Positions 50,255 to 60,393 of a DNA stretch of 64,000 nucleotides are shown here, in pieces. Origin of the DNA: CATQHW01 sp965215345 (lineage in GTDB: Bacteria; Spirochaetota; Spirochaetia; SZUA-6; Bin103); assembly GCA_965215345.1 (NCBI GenBank), contig CBDCDL010000002.1, positions 248,001 to 312,000 of the forward strand. Reading direction: 5' to 3'. How positions within the stretch are numbered: the first letter of the stretch is position 1; every line of letters begins with the position of its first letter. Under the pieces are notes generated by a model. That model searched no databases and had not been told where the DNA came from. It was given only the letters and a program-made list of their open reading frames with translations. The position numbers and the translations under genes were made by a program.

Positions 50255-50863
50255 TCAGAACGGGGAGCTCAGGAACTGTGCGACCAGCCACCGCACCACG
50301 ATGTTGCCGACGATCAGCACCAGCAGGAGCAGCACGGCGATCAGCCCCAGGTAGGCCACCTTCTGCACCGTCTGTCCCCGCTCCATGAGCCGTTCGCCCA
50401 GCGAAATCCGGCGGGACACGAAGGTGACCATCGGCTGCAGCGTGTGGTCGAGCATGTTCAGCAGTCCGCCGCCCTGCTCCCAGCGCATGGCGGCAATGAA
50501 CGCACGCGCGACGGCCATGATCATGAACACCACCACCAGCACCGACGCCGCCGACCAGGTGACCAGCAGCACCTGCGCCAGCACGATGCCGACGGTTACG
50601 CGTTGCGCCGCCGCAAGCCGCTGCAGGACGTTGCCGGCAACGATCAGGGCCAGAATGGCTGCCGCGGGAGAGAAGTCCAGCACGCCGACGCGCAGGAACC
50701 GCAGGCGCCGAAACCAGCCCAGATAGGGATCGGTGACACGCGCCAGAATCTCGGTCGGAGCATGGTGATCGGCGCCGCGGAACCAGGTGATGATGATCCG
50801 AAGCGCCACCAGCACGAGGTAGACCAGGACCACCGCCTGCAGAAATCGAAACAGATCCGTCAT
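50255..50863 (-). CDS. YggT-family membrane protein
   Basis: A 202-residue membrane protein with two copies of the YggT (PF02325-type) unit: hydrophobic helices at about residues 8-24 (FLQAVVLVYLVLVALRIIIT), 65-85, 95-120 and 180-198, and the repeated ends TDPYLGWFRRL and LQPMVTFVSRR that follow the first helix of each unit. Function is not settled; relatives are linked to osmotic response, division or cofactor/membrane assembly. Start is ATG 50863, overlapping the dnaE stop by four bases (ATGA). Confidence 0.85.
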   Translation of the reverse strand: MTDLFRFLQAVVLVYLVLVALRIIITWFRGADHHAPTEILARVTDPYLGWFRRLRFLRVGVLDFSPAAAILALIVAGNVLQRLAAAQRVTVGIVLAQVLLVTWSAASVLVVVFMIMAVARAFIAAMRWEQGGGLLNMLDHTLQPMVTFVSRRISLGERLMERGQTVQKVAYLGLIAVLLLLVLIVGNIVVRWLVAQFLSSPF

Positions 50864-53800
50864 TCCGCCCATGCTTCCACCACCAGCGGCGACGCCGTCA
50901 ATGCCTGCAGCATCTCGCTGTCGCTCGACACCGAGAGCTGCGGCCCCGCGCGGATGACCACTTCCCCGACGGCGCCTGCCGCTCCCTCGTCGCCGTTGCC
51001 GGCGCCGTCCGCCGGCGCGCCGTTGCCGTAGTGCAGAAAGAGCTGGCACTGCCCGGGGCGATCCATGCAGAGGTCGCGCAACGCCACCAGGCCGTGTTCG
51101 TCGTCCGCCTGCAGGCGCAGGTGCACGCTCCGATAGGGTCGGTCCGGCAGACCTTCGGGGGCCGTGATCGCTTCGGCCAGGATCTTGCTGCTGCCCCGTG
51201 AGCGGTCCACCCTGCCGCTCACGGCGATCACCGTGCCGGTCTGGAGCCGTTCGCGGCCGGCATCGAACGCGTCCGGGAACACCACCACCTCCGCGGTGAC
51301 GCCGTAGTCTTCCAACTGCGCGAACGCCATGCGCTGGCCGGACCGGGTGACGATCTCCCGGATCTCGCCGACGATGCCGACGGCCGCTACATCCGATCCG
51401 TCGGGGCGGGAATCGAGCGTCGCCAGCTCGGCGATACCCTTCTGCGGGCGCAGATCGGCGTAGTCGTCCAGCGGATGACCGGTGAAGTACATGCCCAGGT
51501 TGTCGCGCTCGTCCCCCAGCATCGCCGCCCGGTCCCACTCCTGGTGCCGGTCCAGCTCCGGCCGCGCCGAGAGTACCGCCTGGTCAGCGGCGAACAGATC
51601 CTGCTGGCCGTGGGCGGTGCGCTGCCGCTCCGCGTCGGCCGACTCCAGCAACCGTTCCAGGTTCTCCCACAGCGTGGCGCGATTGTGACCCAGCCCGTCG
51701 AACGCGCCCACGCGGACCAGCGTCTCGATCACCTTGCGATTGACCGCGCGCGGATCGGTGCGGGAGACGAAATCGACGAAGTCCTGGTACGGGCCGCCGC
51801 GCTCGCGTTCGGCGACGATGGAGTCGACGGCGCCGGTGCCGACGTTCTTGATGCCGCGCAGGCCGAAGAGGATGCGGCCGTCGGCGACGCTGAAGTCGGC
51901 CGTCGACCGGTTGATCGAGGGGGGCAGGACCTCCAGCCCCAGTTCGCGCGCCTCGTTCACGTACTCCGCCAGCTTGTCGGTGTCGTGCATTTCGTTGGTG
52001 AGGTTGGCGGCCATGAACTCCGCCGGGTGGTTGGCCTTCAGGTAGGCCGTACGGTAGGCGACCACCGCATACGGGGCGGCGTGGGTCTTCGGAAACCCGT
52101 ACTCCGCGAACGGGACCAGCGACTCGAACAGCTCGGCTGCGACCTGGCGATCGAAGCCGTTGGCGACCGCACCGTCGACGAAGCGCGAGCGCTGCTTCTC
52201 CATCTCCTCCATCTTCTTCTTGCCCATCGCCCGCCGCAGCAGGTCGGCCTGTCCCAGGCTGAAGCCGGCCACGGCGCGGGCGATCTCCATCACCTGCTCC
52301 TGGTACACGATCACCCCGTAGGTCTCCCGCAGGATCGGCTCCAGTTGCGGGACCTTGTGGCGGATCGGCCGCCGGCCCGACTTGGCGTCGACAAACTGAT
52401 CGATGAACTGCATGGGCCCGGGCCGATACAGCGCGTTGAGCGCGATCAGGTCCTCTACGCAGGTGGGCTTCACGCGCGTCAGGACGGCGCGCATGCCCGC
52501 GCTCTCGAACTGGAACACGCAGGCGCTCCGCCCTTCGCCCAGCATGCGGAAGGTCGCCTCGTCGTCCTCCGGGACGGTCTGCATGTCGAGCTCGACGCCG
52601 CGCGCGCGCACCATCGGCAGCGTGCGCTCGATCAGGGTGAGGGTCTTCAGGCCCAGGATGTCGATCTTTACCAGGCCGCAGTCCTCCAGGTATTCGTGCG
52701 AGTACTGGGTGGAGATCGCCTCGGTACGCGTGTCGCGGTAGAGCGGCACGAAGTCGGTGAGCGCGGAGGTGCCGATGACGATCGCCGCAGCGTGGGTGGA
52801 TGCGTGCCGGCTGAGGCCTTCCAGCTTCAGCGAAGTGTCGATCAGCGTGCGGTGCGTGTCGCCCTGCTCCCTCACCTCGCGCAGGCGCGCCTCCTGCTTG
52901 AGAGCCGTGCTCAGGTCGGAGTGCGGTCCGCCCGGGATCAGCTTGGCGATCTCGTCCGCCTCGCCGAAGGGGATCTCCAGCACACGCGCCACGTCGCGCA
53001 CCACGGCCCGCGCCTTGAGGCTGCCGAACGTGATCACCTGGGCCACGCGGTCGGCGCCGTACTTTCGCGTGATGTAGTCGATCACCTCGCCGCGCCGCTC
53101 GTAGCAGAAGTCGTTGTCGAAGTCGGGCAGGGTCACCCGCTCGGCGTTCAGGAAGCGCTCGAACAGCAGGTTGTACCGCAGCGGGTCGATGTCGGTGATG
53201 TGCAGGCAGTAGCCCACCAGCGACGCCGCCCCCGACCCGCGTCCCGGGCCGACCGGGATGCGGGAATCGCGGGCGAAGCGGATGAAGTCCCAGACGATCA
53301 GGAAGTAGCCGGCGTAGCCCATCGAGCCGATGACGTCCAGCTCGTACTGCAGCCGTTCCTGCGCCTCCTCCGTGGGGCTGCCGTAGCGCTCCCGCAGGCC
53401 CTCCCGGGCGAGCGCGACCAGGTACGACTCCTGGGTGTGGCCTTCCGGCACCTCGTAGGCGGGCATCTGCGGGCCCGGCATCGGGATCTGCAGCGTGCAC
53501 TGCTCGGCGATCGCGCGCGTGCTCGCCAGGGCCTGCGGCAGGTCGGCGAACAGGCCGGCCATCTCCTCCGGGCCCTTGAAGTACAGCTCGCGGTGCTCCT
53601 GCTTGAGCCGGTCGGCGTCCGAGCGCCGCTTGTTGGTGCCGATGCAGATCAGCACGTCCTGCGCATCGGCGTCGTCGCGGCCGCAGTAGTGGATGTCGTT
53701 GGTCGCGACCAGCGGCAGCCCCGTGCGCCCGGCCAGGTCCAGCAGGCGCTCGTTCTGCACCTTCTGCGCCGCCGGGGCGCCGTGGTCCTGCAGCTCCAGG

Positions 53801-54321
53801 TAGAAACGGTCCGGACCGAAGATGTCGCGGTAGCGGCCGGCCAGCTCCTCCGCTTCCTGCATGCGCTCCTGTTGCAGCAGCATCGGGATCTTGCCGGACA
53901 TGCAGCCGGAGAAGCCGATCAGGCCGTCCGCGTGCTCGGCGATCGCCTCGTCGTCGATGCGCGGCCTATAGTAGAAGCCCTCCGTGTAGCCGATCGTGGA
54001 AAGCGCCATGAGATTGCGGTACCCGACCTCGTCCGCAGCGACGAGCCCCATGTGGTGCGACCGCGAATGGTCGCCGCCGCGGTCGTGGCGCGAACCGGGC
54101 GCCAGGTAGAACTCGCAGCCGATGATCGGGGTGACCCCTGCCGAGCGGCAGGCGCGATCGAAGCGCGCGACGCCGAACATGTTACCGTGGTCGGTGAGCG
54201 CCAGGTGCGACATCTCGTGGCGTTGCGCGCACTCGGCCAGCCCTTCCACGGTAGCCGCGCCGTCGAGCAGCGAGTGGTCGGAGTGGACGTGCAGATGGAC
54301 GAAATCCGAAGCCTGCGGCAC
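50860..54321 (-). CDS. dnaE: DNA polymerase III subunit alpha
   Basis: Replicative polymerase of the DnaE1 type, 1153 residues. The PHP domain begins at once (DFVHLHVHSDHSLLDGAA). The palm has the catalytic pair Asp400 and Asp402 in PDFDNDF (399-405) and the third Asp in VKIDILGLKTL. The beta-clamp and OB parts follow (VGIVGEIREIVTRSGQRMAF). Start GTG 54321 matches family N-termini; GTG 54357 is an alternative, and neither has a strong ribosome-binding site. Only 39 bases separate it from the divergent mtfA start. Confidence 0.98.
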   Translation of the reverse strand: MPQASDFVHLHVHSDHSLLDGAATVEGLAECAQRHEMSHLALTDHGNMFGVARFDRACRSAGVTPIIGCEFYLAPGSRHDRGGDHSRSHHMGLVAADEVGYRNLMALSTIGYTEGFYYRPRIDDEAIAEHADGLIGFSGCMSGKIPMLLQQERMQEAEELAGRYRDIFGPDRFYLELQDHGAPAAQKVQNERLLDLAGRTGLPLVATNDIHYCGRDDADAQDVLICIGTNKRRSDADRLKQEHRELYFKGPEEMAGLFADLPQALASTRAIAEQCTLQIPMPGPQMPAYEVPEGHTQESYLVALAREGLRERYGSPTEEAQERLQYELDVIGSMGYAGYFLIVWDFIRFARDSRIPVGPGRGSGAASLVGYCLHITDIDPLRYNLLFERFLNAERVTLPDFDNDFCYERRGEVIDYITRKYGADRVAQVITFGSLKARAVVRDVARVLEIPFGEADEIAKLIPGGPHSDLSTALKQEARLREVREQGDTHRTLIDTSLKLEGLSRHASTHAAAIVIGTSALTDFVPLYRDTRTEAISTQYSHEYLEDCGLVKIDILGLKTLTLIERTLPMVRARGVELDMQTVPEDDEATFRMLGEGRSACVFQFESAGMRAVLTRVKPTCVEDLIALNALYRPGPMQFIDQFVDAKSGRRPIRHKVPQLEPILRETYGVIVYQEQVMEIARAVAGFSLGQADLLRRAMGKKKMEEMEKQRSRFVDGAVANGFDRQVAAELFESLVPFAEYGFPKTHAAPYAVVAYRTAYLKANHPAEFMAANLTNEMHDTDKLAEYVNEARELGLEVLPPSINRSTADFSVADGRILFGLRGIKNVGTGAVDSIVAERERGGPYQDFVDFVSRTDPRAVNRKVIETLVRVGAFDGLGHNRATLWENLERLLESADAERQRTAHGQQDLFAADQAVLSARPELDRHQEWDRAAMLGDERDNLGMYFTGHPLDDYADLRPQKGIAELATLDSRPDGSDVAAVGIVGEIREIVTRSGQRMAFAQLEDYGVTAEVVVFPDAFDAGRERLQTGTVIAVSGRVDRSRGSSKILAEAITAPEGLPDRPYRSVHLRLQADDEHGLVALRDLCMDRPGQCQLFLHYGNGAPADGAGNGDEGAAGAVGEVVIRAGPQLSVSSDSEMLQALTASPLVVEAWAE

Positions 54322-54360
54322 GGCCCGACGGTACCCCGTTCGGCGGGAGTTTTCCACGTA

Positions 54361-55077
54361 ATGCCGGGGAGGGCCGTAGACGGCCACGCGTGGAACGCCG
54401 CGACCCGCGACCTGGCGATCCTGCGGCGCCTGACGCCCGCGGAGCGGGTCAGGCTGCGGGAGTTGGGGGAGCGCTTCCTGGCCGGCAAGCGGTTCGAGGC
54501 GGCCCGCGGCGCCCAGCTCGACCCGGAGCTGCTGGCCCGCGTCGCCGCGCAGGCGTGCCTGCCGGTGCTGGCGCTCGACCTGGACTGGTATGCCGACTGG
54601 TCGACCGTCGTGCTCGTGCCCGACCGCTTCATGGCCGACTTCGAGGAGGTCGACGAAGCCGGGGTCGTCCATGAATGGACCGAGGATGCCGCCGGTGAGT
54701 TCTGGGACGAGGGTGGGCCGATCGTCCTGTCACTGGTCGACATTGACGCCTGCGGCACGGGCGAGGGGTTCAACGTCATCATCCACGAGGTCGCCCACAA
54801 GCTCGATGCGCTCGACGGCAGCCTCAACGGCCGGCCGCCACTGCACGCCGGCATGGATCCAGGCGCGTGGGCCCGCGCGTTCACCGACGCGTTCACGGCG
54901 CTGTGCGAGGCGCCCGACGACTTCGCGCTCGACCCCTACGCCGCCGAGGCTCCGGAGGAGTTCTTCGCGGTGGCCAGCGAGTACTTCTTCGAGGTGCCGG
55001 ACCTCCTGGCCGACGAGCACCCGGCGGTCTACGCCCAGCTTGCCGCCTTCTACCGCCAGGACCCCTGTTCCACGTGA
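54361..55077 (+). CDS. mtfA: MtfA-family zinc metallopeptidase
   Basis: A 238-residue cytosolic peptidase of the MtfA (Mlc-titration factor) family. It has the gluzincin site HEVAHKLD with downstream acidic ligand region (EEFFAVASEYFFE) and the family features LVPDRFMADF, GPIVLSLVDI and YAQLAAFYRQDP. In E. coli MtfA binds the glucose repressor Mlc and has aminopeptidase activity. It is divergent from dnaE; no strong ribosome-binding site precedes ATG 54361. The open frame continues far upstream only as dnaE antisense. Confidence 0.9.
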   Translation: MPGRAVDGHAWNAATRDLAILRRLTPAERVRLRELGERFLAGKRFEAARGAQLDPELLARVAAQACLPVLALDLDWYADWSTVVLVPDRFMADFEEVDEAGVVHEWTEDAAGEFWDEGGPIVLSLVDIDACGTGEGFNVIIHEVAHKLDALDGSLNGRPPLHAGMDPGAWARAFTDAFTALCEAPDDFALDPYAAEAPEEFFAVASEYFFEVPDLLADEHPAVYAQLAAFYRQDPCST

Positions 55078-55104
55078 GGCCGTGCCACGTCACAGCGCTG
55101 CATC

Positions 55105-55133
55105 TTGGCCCCCTGTAGCCTTCTGGCTACACT
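55105..55133 (+). promoter_or_regulatory. Candidate promoter of the toxin-antitoxin pair (leaderless)
   Basis: TTGGCC (55105-55110), a 17-base spacer and TACACT (55128-55133). Transcription would start about seven bases later, on the GTG of the toxin at 55140, so the message would be leaderless. The palindromic operator candidate covers the spacer and the first four bases of the -10. Confidence 0.45.
55114..55131. promoter_or_regulatory. Perfect palindrome, candidate operator
   Basis: TGTAGCC-TTCT-GGCTACA is a perfect 7-bp inverted repeat nine bases before the toxin GTG and overlapping the -10 box. HigA-type antitoxins usually repress their own operon by binding such a palindrome with their helix-turn-helix. 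No T-run follows, which argues against a terminator for mtfA. Confidence 0.5.
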
Positions 55134-55139
55134 TGCCGC

Positions 55140-55486
55140 GTGATCACGGTCCTTCACTACGTCGCCACCGACGGTGCCGACCCGTTCGATGCGTGGCTGA
55201 GGAAGCAGTCGCCGGAGGTACGGGGCCGTGTGCAGGCGCGCATCGACCGGTCGAACTCGGCAACCTCGGCGATCACAAGGGCGTAGGTGCAGGTGTATTC
55301 GAGCTGCGTATCCACTTCGGCCCCGGCTACCGCGTGTATTTCGGCCGTGACGGTGGCGCACTCGTGATCCTGCTTGGCGGCGGAACCAAGAAACGGCAGA
55401 GCCGCGACATCGCGACGGCCCAGGCTCTTTGGAGAGCCTACAGACAGGAGAGAGATGATGCCAGTGAAAAACCACCGAGCCGCTGA
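55140..55486 (+). pseudogene. HigB/Gp49-like toxin, frameshifted
   Basis: The product would be a RelE-superfamily mRNA-cleaving toxin of the phage Gp49-like type. The first 36 codons from GTG 55140 read HYVATDGADPFDAWLRKQSP and RVQARIDR, then hit a stop at 55284 in that frame. The rest lies in another frame: VELGNLGDHKGVGAGVFELR, IHFGPGYRVYF and LLGGGTKKRQSRDI up to 55486. One inserted base near 55250 would join them into a normal protein of about 115 residues. The end overlaps the antitoxin start by 32 bases. True decay, programmed frameshifting or a sequencing error are all possible. Confidence 0.8.
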
Positions 55487-55742
55487 CTACCTCAAGACGC
55501 CGGAGGACATCGTCGCCTATCTCAACGCAGCGATCGAGGAGATGGGCGATGACCCGCGCCTGCTCATGAAGGCGTTTCGGAATGTTGCCGAAGCGCTTGG
55601 CGGCGTGTCGGAGATCGCACGTAGAGCCGACATGGATCGCGTTGCACTTTCCCGTGTGCTCACAGGGCAACGGATCCCACGCCTCGACACCTTGACGAAA
55701 GTGTCGGCCGCGTGCGGCGTACGCATGCGATTCTCAGCCTAG
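55455..55742 (+). CDS. HigA-type antitoxin (addiction-module antidote)
   Basis: A 95-residue protein starting at ATG 55455, with AGGAG four bases upstream; ATG 55458 is also possible. It reads HRAADYLKTPEDIVAYLNAA, then a helix-turn-helix (GGVSEIARRADMDRVALSRV and RIPRLDTLTKVSAACGVRMR), the pattern of the putative addiction-module antidote family that pairs with Gp49-like toxins. It appears intact although the toxin is frameshifted. Expected to repress its own promoter. Confidence 0.9.
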   Translation: MMPVKNHRAADYLKTPEDIVAYLNAAIEEMGDDPRLLMKAFRNVAEALGGVSEIARRADMDRVALSRVLTGQRIPRLDTLTKVSAACGVRMRFSA

Positions 55743-55758
55743 CGACGGGGGCTGCGGC

Positions 55759-56205
55759 TCACCGGTTCAATAGCTCGCGCAGGCGGGATGCATAGCACGC
55801 GCGGTCGCGATCGTCGGCGCGCGCGAACAGCCCCTGGTCCTCCCGGTCTCCGGCGTACCGCGGGACGACGTGCGTGTGGATGTGCCAGACGTCCTGATCT
55901 CCGGCCGGCTCGTTGTTCTGCAGCACCGTCACGCCGTCTGCCGGATACCCGGTGCGCATGGCGACCGCCACGCGGCGCACCACATGCGCGATGCGGCCGG
56001 CCAGCTCGTCGGGCAGCGTGTAGACGTTCTCATGGTGCGCCAGCGGGATCACCAGCGCCTTGCCGGGATGGACGGGGTTCCAGTGCAGGGAGATCTGCAC
56101 CAGTACGTGGTCGTCGCGGTATGCGGTGAACTCGGCCTCCGCGCCGGCCGCGATGGCGCAGAACGGACAGCGGTACCCGGCCGGCTCGTGCGATGGAGGG
56201 ATCAC
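55759..56205 (-). CDS. HIT-family nucleotide hydrolase
   Basis: A 148-residue histidine-triad protein. CPFCAIAAG with its Cys pair at the N-terminus and the active site DVWHIHTHVVPRY (HxHxH) are clear. HIT proteins hydrolyse nucleotide-phosphoramidate or dinucleoside polyphosphate bonds; the substrate here is unknown. Start is GTG 56205, overlapping the stop of the broken methyltransferase (GTGA), so it was probably translationally coupled to it. A longer open frame upstream is methyltransferase shadow. Confidence 0.85.
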   Translation of the reverse strand: MIPPSHEPAGYRCPFCAIAAGAEAEFTAYRDDHVLVQISLHWNPVHPGKALVIPLAHHENVYTLPDELAGRIAHVVRRVAVAMRTGYPADGVTVLQNNEPAGDQDVWHIHTHVVPRYAGDREDQGLFARADDRDRACYASRLRELLNR

Positions 56206-57112
56206 CCCTGGAGACTCGGCCGCAGCCGGTACCGGAGTGTGAGACTGCGCCGGGCATCCAGCCAACCGCCAGACGGCGGCTGGTCCGCGGAAACCACGTC
56301 CACCTCGAACGACTTCAGAGACGGCCGCCCGTACTCCATCCACTCCTCCTGAGCTGCTCTGATGTCACCGAATGCGCGGGATTCGCCCACGATCCGGACG
56401 CTCGGATCGTCCGGCATGAAGGTGATCCAGGAAGCGGTGTCCACGTGGTGAAGGATGTGGGGGATCTCTTCGCCGCGCCGTACGCCATAGCGGAACGCGT
56501 CACTCGTCGCGAACAGGAACCACAGGAATCCGGCGTTGATCGACTCCGGCAGCGAAGCGGATGTGACGGGAAGCGCCTTCGGTATGTCTTCGATGATGAT
56601 CTGGTCGTGGGTGTCCGTGTGATGGGCTCCCTGGAGGGTCATGAAGCCCGACGGCCCGCGGAACCCGCCGGTGAAGGCCGCTCCGTCCTTCCGAAGACGG
56701 AGTGCACGAGGCCGTCGCTGCCGACGCCGCGCGCGATCAGCGCGGCGTTCCAGCCGGATCCCGTGCCGATCTCCAGGACCCTCATCCCCGGCTCCAACCC
56801 CAGCTCGTGGAGCATCATCAGCACCAGGGCCGGCTGCGAGGCGGCGCTGTGCTCCGGTGGCGGCTTCATCATGAGTCCCCGGTCGGAGTAGATCGCATCC
56901 AGCGCTTCCGGCGACGGGTTCGTCCGATCCACGGTCGCCCACTCGGCCGGACCCCACGGGTCCTTGGCGTTGAACGCCGCGGCGAACCGCTCGACGAACA
57001 GGTGGCGGGGAACGGAGCGCACCGCCGCCTCCAGCCACGGCGACTCCTTGATCGCCCGGCACTTCGGCCGCAACTCCGCGATCAGCCGCTCGATGTGCTC
57101 GTCTGTCGTCAT
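56202..57112 (-). pseudogene. Protein-isoaspartate-like methyltransferase, internal deletion and frameshift
   Basis: The 5' part from ATG 57112 reads IKESPWLEAAVRSVPRHLFV and then SAM motif I MRVLEIGTGSGWNAALIARG, typical of the PCMT-like family, up to about 56700. The 3' part is in another frame and begins near KDGAAFTGGFRGPSGFMTLQ, the usual C-terminal domain start, continuing to 56202. The segment that should lie between (motifs II-IV, very roughly 80-100 residues) is missing. A 7-bp inverted repeat CTCCGTC/GACGGAG (56681-56702) sits at the junction. Catalysis is not expected. The 3' part still forms a long open frame ending at the HIT start. Confidence 0.8.
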
Positions 57113-57137
57113 GCTCGACGGTCCGGGCCCGAGCGCT

Positions 57138-58183
57138 TCACGCGCCGGTGACGCCGGCCAGCTCCAGCTCCTCGGCGAAGTGGCAGGCGACGCGGTGGCC
57201 GTCGCCCAGATCGCGCAGCGGCGGCGCCTCCACGGTGCAGCGATCCTGCCGGTAGCGACAGCGCGGGTGGAAGTAGCACCCGGCAGGCGGATCGGCCGGA
57301 TCGGCCACGTCGCCGGTCAGGCGCACCCGTTCGCCGGCGCCGCGCAGCCGCGGGTCGGGCTTTGGCACCGCCGACAGCAGCGCCTCGGTGTAGGGGTGCC
57401 TGGGCATGGCGAACACGCGCGCCCGGCTACCCACCTCCACCAGCTTGCCCACGTACATCACCGCCACCCGGTCGCTGATGTAATCCACCACGCTCAGGTC
57501 ATGCGCCACGAACAGGTAGGTGAGGTCGAACTCGGTCTGCAACTCCTGCAGCAAGTTGAGAATCTGCGCCTGCACCGACACGTCGAGGGCGGACACCGCC
57601 TCGTCCGCGATCACCAGGCGTGGCCGCAGCGCCAGGGCGCGCGCCACGCCGATTCGTTGCCGCTCGCCGCCGCTGAACGCGTGCGGATAGCGACGCAGGT
57701 ACTCGGGACGCAGTCCCACGCGGCGCAGCAACTCGGCGACCCGCTGTTCGAGCTCCGGGCCGCGGATGTCGTCATGGCGTCGCAGGGACTCGCCGACGAT
57801 CTGCAGTACGGTCTTGCGCGGGTTGAGGGAGGCGTAGGGGTCCTGGAAGATCATGCGAATGGCGCGTCGGTAGGGGCGGAGGCTGGCGCCCTGCAGCGCC
57901 GTCAGGTCGGCGAACGCGCCGTCCTCGTCGCGGTAGCGGATCGCACCGCCGGTGGGATCGTAGATACGCACCACGCAGCGCCCGAGCGTGGTCTTGCCGC
58001 AGCCCGACTCGCCGACCAGAGCCAGGGTCTCGCCGGCCTGCACGGCCAAGTCGACGCCGTCCACGGCCTTCACGTGCCCGACCACCCGGTGCAGCAGGCC
58101 GCGGGTGATCGGAAAGTGCATCTTGAGATGCTCAAGCTGCAGCAGCGGGCCGCCGTCGGTCTGCGCGTGCGACACCGAGGGCA

Positions 58184-58184
<1 letters not shown>
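57138..58184 (-). CDS. Peptide-type ABC transporter ATPase (OppF/DppF-like)
   Basis: A 348-residue ATP-binding subunit: Walker A GESGCGKTT, Q-loop MIFQDPYASLNPRKT, signature SGGERQRIG, Walker B LVIADEAVSALD, switch His in FVAHDLS. The C-terminal oligopeptide-transporter domain has the Cys cluster CYFHPRCRYRQDRC. It pairs with the OppD-like subunit; the start overlaps its stop by one base (TGATG). It is the last intact gene of the transporter operon; the broken methyltransferase follows 25 bases later. Confidence 0.95.
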
Positions 58185-59247
<1,063 letters not shown>

Positions 59248-59251
<4 letters not shown>

Positions 59252-60393
59252 TTGTAGGGATCCGCGGCATCCCGGATGCCGTCGCCCAGGAAGTTGAAGG
59301 CAAGCACCGCCACGATCACCGCCAGGCCGGGCGTGAACAGCCACGGCGAGGTGACCAGCACGCGTACGTTCTGCGCCTCCCTGAGCAGCACACCCCAACT
59401 CACCACCGGCGGGCGCAGGCCGATGCCCAGGAAGCTCAGCGCGGTCTCCGCGATGATCATCTGCGGGATCGCCAGGGTGAGCGTGGCGATGATGTGGCTG
59501 ACGAACGATGGCACCATGTGGCTGACGATCACCTGCAGCTCGCTGCAGCCGTCCAGCTTGGCCGCCACCACGAAGTCCTCGGTCTTGAGCGAGAAGAACT
59601 TGCCGCGCACCGCCTGCGCCAGCCACGTCCAGCCGATCACGGACAGGATGATGGTGATCATGAAGTAGACCAGCACCGGCGACCAGAAGTCCGGGATCGC
59701 GGCCGCCAGCCCCATCCACAACGGAATGGTGGGCATCGAACGCAGGATCTCCATGACCCGCTGTATCAGCAGGTCGGCGGTGCCTCCGAAGTAGCCGGAG
59801 ATGCCGCCGAGCAGCACACCCAGCACCAGGCTCAGGGTGACCCCCACCAGCCCCACCGTCATCGAGATGCGGGTACCCCAGATCATGCGGCTGAACAGGT
59901 CGCGTCCGAGCCGGTCGGCGCCCAGCAGAAAGAACGGCGCGCTCCGATCGACCGGGCCGATCAGGTGGCGCTGCAGCGGGATCAGCCCCCACAGCCGGTA
60001 AGGTTCCCCCGTTGCGAACAGGCGGACGTCTATGCGCTGATCCTCGTCGACGCCGTAGATGCGCTGCAGGGACAGGACGTCGATCTCGGCGGTGTAGCCG
60101 TAGACGTACAGGCCGGCCCGCATCCCCTGATCGGTGCGCTCGAAGAAACGGAGCCGCTGCGGCGGCGCGTAGGCCAGCTTGGAGATCATGCGGTCGGTCG
60201 GAAAGGGGGCCAGAAACTCGGCGAAGGCCGCCACCAAGTAGACCAGGATGACCACCACCCCGCTCGCCAGCGCCAGCTTGTGTTTCCGGAACCGCCACCA
60301 GATCAGCCGCCACTGGCTGGCGAGCTGCAGGGTCGCCCCGGCGTCGGCGGGCGCTTCGGCGGCCGCAGGAGTCGCCGCGGGGGACGCTGCCAT
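59248..60393 (-). CDS. ABC transporter permease (OppC/DppC-like)
   Basis: A 381-residue inner-membrane permease. After an Ala/Pro-rich cytoplasmic start, helix one is LALASGVVVILVYLVAAFAE; a roughly 100-residue periplasmic loop (65-165) precedes GADRLGRDLFSRMIWGTR, the OppC signature. The EAA loop that contacts the ATPases is AKLDGCSELQVIVSHMVP. The first loop is longer than in E. coli OppC. Start ATG 60393 overlaps the upstream permease stop by one base. Confidence 0.94.

Noticed and set aside
51475..54360. Open frame running about 960 codons on the plus strand into mtfA
   Set aside because: It is the antisense shadow of dnaE; only the part from ATG 54361 has MtfA family features.
55114..55131. 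The palindrome as an intrinsic terminator for mtfA
   Set aside because: Stem of only seven pairs, no following T-run, and it overlaps a plausible -10 box of the next gene.
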